NCBI GenBank assembly: GCA_025175895.1
Contig: CM046000.1
Coordinates: 65,934,720 to 65,998,719 of the forward strand
Length of the DNA: 64,000 nt
Direction: 5' to 3'
Origin: Wurfbainia villosa
Taxonomy: Eukaryota; Streptophyta; Magnoliopsida; Zingiberales; Zingiberaceae
Positions within the stretch are counted from its first letter, which is position 1, and every line of letters starts with the position of its first letter. A model generated the notes under the pieces. The model had not been told where the DNA came from and did no database searches. It was given only the letters and a program-made list of their open reading frames with translations. Position numbers and translations under genes: made by a program. Positions 55,242 through 64,000 of the stretch are shown piece after piece.

Positions 55242-55873
55242 TGCAGTGGAATGAAATGCAATGATACAAATACACGATTAGATCACAATGAGTTGTAAAG
55301 AGAAAAATCTAGGGTTTAAGGGGTATAGAAGTTATACTTTGGTGCCAATTGAAGGTGATGAAGGGAAGGCACAAGGCAGCTGCTGAGGGGAATGCCGAAA
55401 AGATCGCCGGAGAAAGGGTCTTGCCGGAACCCTAATCGTTTGGAGAAGAAAAAAAACTAGGGCTATGAGATGCCATTAGGGTTCTAGAGAGATCAAAGAC
55501 ACAACCAGAAGAGAAGACTACCAACCCTAGGGCTTTAGTCGCCGGCGTGGACGAGGAAAGGCTGGTCGGAGACGATGAGCGCCGATCGGAGCGAAAATCG
55601 TGAGGGAAACGAGTGTGAAGATGCCAAACCCTAGCGGTTCGACATTATTAAATCGCGACTCCGATGGTGATGTGTGACATCGATCGGTGATATGGAATTA
55701 TGGCGGTTTCTTGAATCGACGATCATTGCTCGGCTCGGCCTCATTGCTGAGTATTACGTGTCATTCTCTGATAACATCGATCGGTGATGTTGGACATCAG
55801 TCGACTGATGCGATCGTCACTCGACTGCTCAGCGACCACTCGACTGATGATCCTTCTGCCTCGATGAACAGTA
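55242..55873 (-). other. Leader of the unusual ORF, possible LTR fragment
   Basis: No gene is present. On the minus strand it reads, in order: a cluster with one CAGTCGACTG (55798-55807) and ATCGATCGGTGAT words, a TATA-like AATTTAATAAT near 55643-55653, and a CT-rich stretch with several AAACCCTA words. Then comes CACCTTCAA followed by TTGGCACCAAAGT (about 55333-55345). The last could be a decayed initiator tRNA-Met PBS: it differs from TGGTATCAGAGC at four positions, all transitions. This fits a 5' LTR of about 530 bp or more, cut on the right by TorkB. Confidence 0.45.
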
Positions 55874-58107
55874 TGTTGGGTTTCCGGCACCGCGGGGAGT
55901 GTGTGTTCGAACATGTTTCGTAAACATGTGCACTGCGGAAGGAATAAAATAATAAATCTAATTTATTACAACACACACATCACACGCATGCATAGTACAA
56001 CATGTGTATACATAACCGTAAATTCAAATTTTGCAATAAAAGGAAATTTATACTACGTATATCTGACGTATCACGTGTAGCGGGAAAGGCATCAACCGGA
56101 ACGATTCTCGCTAGAATCGTCTCTATCTGTATCCACGCCGAGTATCTTGGGGATGACTTCACAAAGTCACGAGTCTCATCTTTGTACGGGTTACTAGCCT
56201 CGTGTTGAAGACAATGTGATCGAGAGAAGATCACGATCCGAATCAAAATTCGGATCCAAAATGAGTCCTCAAAAACTCGCTTCTCCGGAGAGGTATTCGT
56301 CAACCGTTTGACGAATCCTTCGTCCTCTACCTATGAGGATTACCGGAGATCGAATCCCCGGCAAGGCTACCGCTGTCGGAGCTCCAAACGTCGTCCAAAC
56401 GACGCTCCGACGAGATGGAAACAAGCTGTCCAAAAAACTAGACAGCTTTGGTGGAGGAATAGGGGCCGGCCAAATAAGGAAGGTTGAGGCTCACCTTGTC
56501 GGCGGACCCAAAGGAGATCACCGGAGCTCCTCTGGCAGCATCTCGATGCCGGCAAGAGGGAAGGACAGCACTTTCTGGACGCGGGCAAGGGAGCTGGGCA
56601 GTGGTGGGCGGCGGCACTAGGGTTGGCGCCGACTACACCAAGGAGAGGAGGAGGCGGCAACTTAGGGTTGCTTGGACTTTGATTAGGGTTTAACAAAAAC
56701 CCTTAAGCCCTATTTTATAGAGAACAAATTCTCTTAAAGGTTATCAGATCATAACCAAAAGCACGTTAACCCGCTCCATTAATTTAAGTTAAAATAAACC
56801 AAACCATGATGGTTTATTTTAAGTTAAAACGAACCGAACCAACTTTGGTTCATTCGTTTAAAACAAACCAAATCCTTTGGTTTATTCTCCTCCATTGGAT
56901 TAGAACCAAACCAATTTGGTCCATCCATCATGTCTTCATAAGACACGGCCCATCCACGCTTCCATTGCGACTGAAACGATTTCATGCTCGCTCCATGTTT
57001 GGTCCAACCAAATCTAGTTTCTCTCGGTCTGATAATCTCATTCTCAAGCTCGTTTTAAATCCTTTGGATTACGCTCGTTGTGCGTGTGACCAAATTGGTT
57101 CTCAGTTTATGTTGGCCGTCTATAATTAACCATTAATTATAGAACGATCATGAGTGGCACCTAGTAGTACATCATCATCCCCAATTAATCGAAAAGATCA
57201 ACGGTTGATCCAGAACTATTTCTAAAACCCTTCAGCAGCTCGAATGAATCGTACCTCATTCCCTTCACTCATTTTATACCCACTTGGTTCAGGACATGGT
57301 CTATAGTCTCAGTCCCCATTAGGCTGACTACGTCACACCTAGCCCAAGTTTGATTTCCTCATCCTATGGATTCTAGTTACTGCACATGTATCGAAGAGTA
57401 CCTTACTCTAAACATGTAATGCTTTGGTTAAAGACTTTAGTAACATTCCGACGAGAGGCCATGGGTATACATCTCCTCGCAAGGATTGGTGAATCCTTTA
57501 TAGGCTATTCAAACACCTTCGATCACTTTGACTTATACCCAATCATCCCGGGTCCACATTTCCTCAGAGATGCTTGCTTAATATGTCAAAGCATAAGTCT
57601 TCATGATCAAGATGACTTAAATACCGCAAGTCAAAGGAACATCGCACCTAAGGTACAGTAAGAAATTCATTGACATATCTATATATGTAGAGAACCATAT
57701 GAAGTCTTACGGCTGGTCACTCCAATGAACTAGTTACCATAACTAGCATCCACGATTAACTCCGGACATCACAATGTCTCCAGCCAGTGAGAATCAGCTG
57801 CTTAGATACACCAAGGAGTATACCTTGTGCTAGTCTCGACAGAATCAATGGTGTCCAAATCCATCAATTCATCGACTAGGGATAATTTTGATACATCACA
57901 ATTACACATGTAGAGATACTCACTAGTTGTGATCCAATCACAAATTCTCTCATGCTGTGAATCGTATCGTGGGCATTCAGTAAATGAGTTTAAGATCTAA
58001 TTAAATACATGAAAACATGTATACTCAAATAGTGAATCTTCATTTATCATATAAATGGTTCAAACATAAGGTGATTGCCTTAGGGCATCCTTCATATATT
58101 ACTAACA
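55874..58107 (-). repeat. TorkB 3' LTR, complete
   Basis: On the minus strand it runs TGTTAGTAATATATG to CCCAACA. The TATA box CTATAAAATAG is at 56710-56720. It is the only complete LTR of this family in the window and shows which parts the TorkA LTRs have lost. CAGTA precedes it on the left as one side of a possible target duplication. Confidence 0.88.
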
Positions 58108-58127
58108 AACTCCCACTTGGCCTAATG

Positions 58128-59851
58128 TCAATCGCTACAGTATCCAATACCATAAGCTCTAACATGACCCTCAAACTTACTTTGAGGTAATGCCTTAGTC
58201 AAAGGATCCGCTAAGTTCCTTTCAGTGGGAATTTTCTTGATTTGCATTTCCTTCCTACTGATGATCTCTTTGATAAGATGATAGCGGCGAAGCACATGTT
58301 TGGATTGTTGATGAGACCTTGGCTCTTTTGCCTGTAAAATTGCTCCATTGTTGTCGCAGTAGACCGGTATTGCTTCAACAATGGCTGGAATCACACCAAG
58401 TTCATAAATGAACTTCTTGATCCAAACCGCATCCTTCGCCGGCCGCAATGTATTCTCGCCTCTGGTAGAATCGCTCTGATGTCTTGTTTGGAACTTTTCC
58501 AACTCACTGCGCCCCCATTCACGGTGAACAGGTATCCAGACTAAGACCTGAAATCATCCTTGTCTGTCTAGAAGCTGGCATCTGTATACCCGCGTATCAC
58601 CATGTCCCCTTCTCCATATATTAGGAACACATCCTTAGTTCTTCTTAAGTACTTAAGGATCATCTTAACAGCCACCCAATGATCCATTCCTGGATCAGAC
58701 TGGTATCTACTCGTGACACTCAGAGCATACGATACATCGGGCCTCGTACATAACATAGCATACATGATAGATCCTATTGTGGATGCATAGGGAATCTTAC
58801 TCATGCAAATCCTCTCGTCTTCTGAGCGTGGACACATAGACTTCGAAAGGTGTACCCCATGCCTGATGGGTAGGAAACCTTTCTTGGATTTCGACATGCT
58901 AAACCTCTTTAGCACTCAGTCTATATATGTAGACTGTGAAAGACCAAGCAACCGTTTCGATCTATCTCTATAGATCTTAATCCCGAGGATGTAGGTTGCT
59001 TCTCCCAGGTCTTTCATGGAGAATGTCTTGGATAACTAAATCTTAACTGACTGTAAGACTGAAACATCGTCTCCTATAAGTAATATGTCATCGAAATACA
59101 ATACTAGGAACACGACTGCACTCCCACTAACCTTGTACACACAAGGTTCGTTTGGATTTTGTGAGAAATCAAACTTTTTGATTGTCTCATCAAAACGGAT
59201 ATTCCAACTCCTGGATACTTGCTTCAATCCATATATGGACCGTCGCAATATGCATACCTTGGTTTTATCAACCGATGTGAAACCCTCAGGCTGTATCATA
59301 TACACATCCTCGAGCAGGTTTCCATTAAGGAAAGTTATTTTCACATCCATCTGGCATATCTCATTATCATAATGAGCCGCTATGGCCAGGAGCATCCGAA
59401 TGAATTTAATCATAGCTACAGGAGAATAGGTTTCGTCATAATCAACACCTTATTTTTGACGATACCCTTTTGCCACTAATCTAGCCTTATAGGTAATCAC
59501 ATTACCATCCATGTAGGTTTTCTTCTTGAAAACCCACTTGCACCCTATAGGCTTGATGCCTTCAGGTGGGTCAACCAAGTTCCAAACTTGGTTTTCATAC
59601 ATGGAATCCATTTCCGACTTCATGGCCTCAAGCCACTTATCCCTTTCTGAACTTGTCAGCACTTCTTCATAATTGGTAGGCTCCTCATCATCAATGAGTA
59701 ACACGTCGTTCGATTCGCTTACGAGAAATCCATATCTCTCAGGAATATTGTTTGTTCTACCAGATCTACAAAGATGTGGTGTTTCAATAGGTCCAGCCGA
59801 TTGCTCATCACTATGAGGTATCGACTGTTGTACTTCACCAAGTTGGCAATG
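58128..59851 (-). pseudogene. TorkB RT and RNase H
   Basis: From right to left: the segment before RT (PHLCRSGRTNNIPERYGF, QVWNLVDPPEGIKPIGCKWVFKKK), RT palm with AHYDNEICQMDVKITFLNG, an active site reading YFDD in place of the usual YVDD (near 59087-59098), thumb (YASTIGSIMYAMLCTRPDV), then RNase H (IPVYCDNNGAILQAKEPRS, NLADPLTKALPQSKFEGH). Stops and frame changes separate the pieces at about 59440, 59035 and 58560-58500; a deletion removes part of RNase H at about 58470-58500. Confidence 0.85.
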
Positions 59852-62012
59852 TGCTATTCCTCTGAGGCTCATCGGCTCCCATGTCCCCGGATTAAAATTT
59901 TCACTAATGAAAACTAATCCGGATGGGATGAGTTTCCTAAGCACAATCAATTCGTCGTCGTGCCAATGACTCGAGCAATCACTTGAACAAACTTGTTGTT
60001 CAAGCAATCAACTCTTCTAGTCGGTTAGCCGCGGAAGAGACGACGGACGGATCGCCGGTTTTTGTGTTTCTTATCGGGGTCTATGATTATACAAATACAT
60101 GCAAATGTAAACTAGTATAATCAACATATACTAACATAAAGAACATAAGCTAGCATATCAATAAGAACATGCAAAGAACAATAATAAAAGTTGTAAAACT
60201 TTTATACCTCTTGATCTTCTATCGAATGTCCTAACCTCCTTGTAGACTTCGTATGGGCGAAGATCCTCCACAAGTTGAAGCTTCCTAGATCTTCTTCAAT
60301 ACAAAGAAAGAAGAACTCTGTTTCCCTTCTTGCTTGAGCCAACCACCAATCCTCAAAGGATTGATGCCGCCGGCCCCAAGAATAGAGAGAACAAAATGGA
60401 AACAAAACTCATCTCTTATCTAGAACCAACCATCAAGCTCCAAGCATGATGTTTGTCGCCGGCCCAAAGAGAGCAAAAGGATTGCCGACCAACCTTGAAG
60501 AAGGTTGCCGCCGACCAAGAGAAGAGGAGAGGATGCTCCGGCCATGAGATGAAGATGAGAAGCTTCTCCCTTCCCTCCTTGCCGCCGGCCACATCCCATA
60601 GGCCATGGGCGCCGCCCAACCATTAGGGTTCTAAACCCTAATGGTTGCCGCCCATGCATTAGGGTTCACAACCCCAATCTTGCCGTCCAAGCATTAGGGT
60701 TCTCCACCCTAATTCTTGTCGCCCATGGTCTCTCCAAAACCCTAATCCTTGGCCATTAACTTGCCGCCCAAGCCAAGAAGCTCTATTTATAGAGTTAGGC
60801 TTAAGCCTTGTTTTAATCTCCACTGTCGGTTCTAGGGTTTTAATCTCAACCGTCAGTTCTAGGGATTTAATCCCAACCGTCGAATCTAGAGATTTAATCT
60901 CAACCGTCGGTTCTAGAGATTTAATCTCCACTGTCGGTTTTAGGGATTTAATCCCAACCGTCGGATCTAGAGATTTAATCTCAACCGTCGATTCTAGAGA
61001 TTTAATCTCCACCGTCAGTTCTAGGGATTTAATCCCAACCATCAGATCTAGAGATTTAATCTCAACTGTCGGTTCTAGAGATTTAATCTCCATCATTTCA
61101 TCTAGACTTCATGAGGTTTGTATTAGGCTACGATAGGGACCATGAGGAGGAGTTGGATCTTGGCCACCTGATGGATTGGAACCACACAAACTTGATCCAT
61201 CAATGATCTACCATTCCACTAGAGGATCATCATTGAACTACCTCACCAACCCCCATAAATCAATATGGGCTCCATATATTATTTTTACATCAATCTCCCC
61301 GTGTTTAAGATATCGAATGTCCGTCAATTAATTGATTTACTAACCATCGATTAATTAACATCTAACTCCTCGAGTAGTACCACTAAACCTTATTATCATG
61401 TTGACTAAGTCAACCTGTAGGGTTTACATGATGAACCTTATGAGATCCTCAAGGGGACATCATCAACCTAATACATAGGACATGGATTCCTCCTATAATC
61501 AACGACACACCATGTAAATAATATCATTTCCCAACTTACCGGGCATATTGATTTAATCCATAGAAATCTCACCCTCTGGTAAATCAAAGAAATAAATACT
61601 AAGTACATGTGCCCGTTATTATATCGGGATTAAGAGCATGTACAACATAATATCAAAGGTCCGATTCAATTATGTAGTCAGCAATAAATTGAATCACCTC
61701 TATGTCGGTCCTGCTCAATACACCTAAGTGTACTAGTGTAACTTTATGTTTAAGACAAAACAATACCAAGCTACACTACAACCATGCCAATGGTTTGTCC
61801 AAAACCATCTTGGTTGTGAGCCTCTACTTATACTCTACAAGGAACTGATAACATGATCTTCTGTGCCACACCAAGCACCATGTTATCTACAATGTAAAAT
61901 ATTAGACAATTTTGCATAATCATAAAAATATGCAAACAATGATCATGTGATTCTTATTTCAAAATAAAGATGTTCATATAAAGGAGCTAGGCTTTCAGTA
62001 TACATCCCAACA
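59852..62012 (-). repeat. AngC LTR
   Basis: About 2160 bp. The left edge is blurred: TGTGCTATTCCTCTGAGG replaces TGATGGAATTGTGCTC of AngB, and the edge could be 59850 or 59852. The minus-strand TATA box CTATAAATAG is at 60783-60792 and ten 27-bp units lie at 60810-61095. It ends TACATCCCAACA. Confidence 0.85.
60810..61095 (-). repeat. 27-bp tandem repeats in AngC, ten units
   Basis: Units carry AATCCCAACC, AATCTCAACC and AATCTCCACC starts in a repeating order from the fifth unit on, the same 81-bp higher order as in AngB but with different variants (GTCGGTTCTAG as well as GTCGGATCTAG). The order has therefore been kept while the sequence changed. Confidence 0.88.
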
Positions 62013-64000
62013 ATCTCCCACTTATACTAAAAGACTATGCTGTCATCATACTACCATACATCTGATTCCCCTTCCCTCCACATGCCTATCAAAGCTCTTG
62101 CTAGAAGGGCCTTAGTGAAAGGGTTTACCAGGTCATCCTCACGATCACTGACCTAAGCGCAATAACCCTACCTCCATTCACGATCGTGGTACTTGCACTC
62201 TATGTGTTTACTAGCCTTATGGGCTCATGGTTCCTTCGAGTTTGCAACTGCACCATTATTATCACAATAAATTGTGATAGTTCTGGGCAAACCAGGAATC
62301 ACATCTAAGTCCATCGAAGTCTTCTTTGGCCGCCTTATAGGCTGCCACATACTCAGCTTCCATGGTGGAGTCCGCCACGCATTTCTGCTTGACACTCCTC
62401 CATACTATGGCTCCACCTCCAAAAGTAAACACAAACCCCGAGGTAGACTTACTGTTATCCCTATCTGATTGGAAAACGCAATCCATGCAACCGACAGGGA
62501 GTAATTGGTATGCCCGGTAAACTTGCATATAATCCCTAGTCCTTGTCAGGCACTACAATATATTCTTTTACCGCAGTCCAATGTCTCTGTCCTGGATTAC
62601 TCTGATATCTGCTAACCATGCCCACGACAAAGCAAATATCTTGTCTCGTACATAGCATACATGAGGCTTCCTACTGCCGAAGCATAAGGAACCGCCTTCA
62701 GCTCCTTTATCACCTCAGATGATCTAGGACACATCTCCTTAGATAAAGTAACTCCATACCTGAAAGGTAGAAAACCCTTCTTGGAGTTCTGCATGCTAAA
62801 ACGATCCAAAATCATGTCTATGTATGAAGCTTTGGATAAGCACAACAACCTTGATCCCAAGGTTGTGACCCACTTCTCCCAAGTCCTTCAAAACTGTTTG
62901 GAAAACCATACCCTTACGTCTGATAACACTCTGATATTGTTGCCAACTACCAAAATTTTATCTACGTATAGTACAAGAAATACCACTACATTTCCGTCAC
63001 ATCTCTTGTATACACAAGACTCATCCAGACTTTGAATAAATCCATAAGACTGATTTACCTCCTCAAAGCGGATGTTCCAAGACCTCGAAGCTTGCTTCAA
63101 TCCATAAATGGACCGATTAAGCTTACATACAATATGCTCTTTGCCCTTAGCAAAGAATCCCTCTGGTCGCTTCATTTGGATGTTTTCCTCAAGACTTCCA
63201 TTAAGGAAAGCTGTCTTGACATCCATGTGCCACACCTCATAATCCATATGAGCTGCTATGCATAAGAGCTCCCAGACCTGACTTGAATCCATAGATTCAA
63301 TCTCAGTATTCATTGCACTTTGCCAAGATGTTGTATTTATATCTTGGATTGCCTCGTCGTATGTCTAGGGATCAGGTTCATGTTTGCTAGGGACCAAATC
63401 AGAAGATTCGTCCAAAAACATGAATCTAAGAGGCTGTCTAACAACCCTCCCACTACGACGAGGTATCATCTGTGTATCCTTTGTGACACGCGGTGTAGTG
63501 ACATGTAGTATATCATCTTGTACCGGTGGTACTAAAGAAGTGACTTCCCTTTTATAACTCCCCCAGAATAATTTTACTCTTGAGCTTGTGGCTTATCACA
63601 TAGTCTTCCTCTATAAATCTGGCATTCGTGTTAACGATCACCCTCTGATCTCTAGGACTATAAAACATGTCAGAATAACTCATCATCGATCTAACCATCT
63701 CCATAAGAGTCCTATTCCTTCGCTCTGCTACACCGTTCTGCTGGGGTGTGCCAGGTGCAGTCAATTGGGATTGAATCCTAACCTCTGATAAGTAGTTCCT
63801 AAACTCTCCCAAGAGGTTGTCACCACCACGATCAGATCGTAGTGTCATCCACATCTTGAATAATCATCTACAAAAGAGACAAAATATTCAAGATTACCTC
63901 TTGCCTAGATAGCCATAGGACCACACAAATCAGAATGAACCATTTCTAACACATCTTTGGCTCTATACCCCTTGGCCTTAAAAAGTCCTCTTGGTCATCT
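62013..64000 (-). pseudogene. AngC pol, strongly decayed
   Basis: RNase H pieces (DRDNSKSTSGFVF, STMEAEYVAAYKAAKE) lie at 62262-62528, thumb at 62612-62860, and RT at 62888-63313. The active site reads YVDK, not YVDD (near 62958-62969), a loss of a catalytic aspartate. Deletions join VWEL directly to LCIAAHMDYEVWH (about 63265), and MVRSMMSYSD to LFYSPRD-type text (about 63665), removing the RT start and the integrase end. Integrase core text (SDRGGDNLLGEF, PQQNGVAERRNRTL) is at 63670-63850. Confidence 0.85.

Larger units (their letters stand above)
55874..59851 (-). mobile_element. TorkB: Copia element of the TorkA family, minus strand, interrupted by AngC
   Basis: A complete 2234-bp 3' LTR (55874-58107), the PPT complement CTCCCACTTGGCC (58110-58122), then RNase H, RT and the segment upstream of RT. 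The text is cut near 59850 by the AngC LTR. Its integrase, gag and 5' LTR must lie beyond the window or be lost. It is close in sequence to TorkA. Confidence 0.87.
59852..64000 (-). mobile_element. AngC: Angela/Tork-type Copia element, runs off the window
   Basis: A left LTR (about 59852-62012), PPT complement ATCTCCCACTT, then decayed pol to the window end. It is inserted in TorkB, whose text stops at LGEVQQ near 59850. The right side is outside the window, so the target duplication cannot be tested. Confidence 0.85.

Overview
This 64 kb window looks like nuclear DNA of a flowering plant, most likely a monocot given how much of it is Sirevirus and Angela/Tork Copia sequence; the species cannot be told from the sequence. 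I find no convincing host protein-coding gene, tRNA, rRNA or CRISPR array. Almost every base can be assigned to LTR retrotransposons inserted beside or inside one another. Working names used below: SireA/B/C (Sirevirus-type Copia), AngA/B/C (Angela/Tork-type Copia with about 2.1 kb LTRs), TorkA/B (a second Copia family whose LTR begins TGTTAGTAATATATG), and Tek (a Tekay/Del-type Gypsy chromovirus with about 2.9 kb LTRs).

Layout. 1-7245: a non-coding sequence of uncertain nature (old LTR, or promoter plus 5' leader on the minus strand) split by SireA at 967-6172 (TSD GCTTA), a Sirevirus that kept gag but lost all of pol. 7246-17423: TorkA on the plus strand, a broken Copia element whose RNase H is split by a solo Tek LTR at 12471-15333 (TSD ACATA). 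17424-17562: the PBS and LTR edge of a diverged Angela relative. 17563-25597: TekA, a chromovirus missing protease and most of RT, with its right LTR cut short. 25598-30422: AngA, a truncated minus-strand Angela element. 30423-55873: a composite locus that begins with a Sirevirus-type LTR (SireC) and contains SireB (31612-40326, TSD AAGCT, intact gag and pol), AngB (40849-49592, TSD ATCAA, two 2099-bp LTRs), a second solo Tek LTR (50315-53180, TSD ATATA) and a decayed ORF on the minus strand (54061-55241) that resembles the 'putative plant transposon protein' family rather than gag or pol. 55874-about 59850: TorkB on the minus strand. 59852-64000: AngC, inserted into TorkB and running off the window.

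How the parts relate. Only SireB looks able to encode its own gag and pol. SireA may depend on such a relative for pol. AngB has recognisable LTRs, PBS and PPT, but its gag is deleted internally and pol has in-frame stops and a frameshift. A recurring design stands out: in the Sirevirus and Angela LTRs a TATA box is preceded, in the sense of transcription, by a block of short repeats or palindromes (GATCG-rich in SireA/B, CAGTCGACTG in SireC, 27-bp units in the Angela LTRs). The Tek LTRs instead carry four successive tandem-repeat fields downstream of their TATA box.
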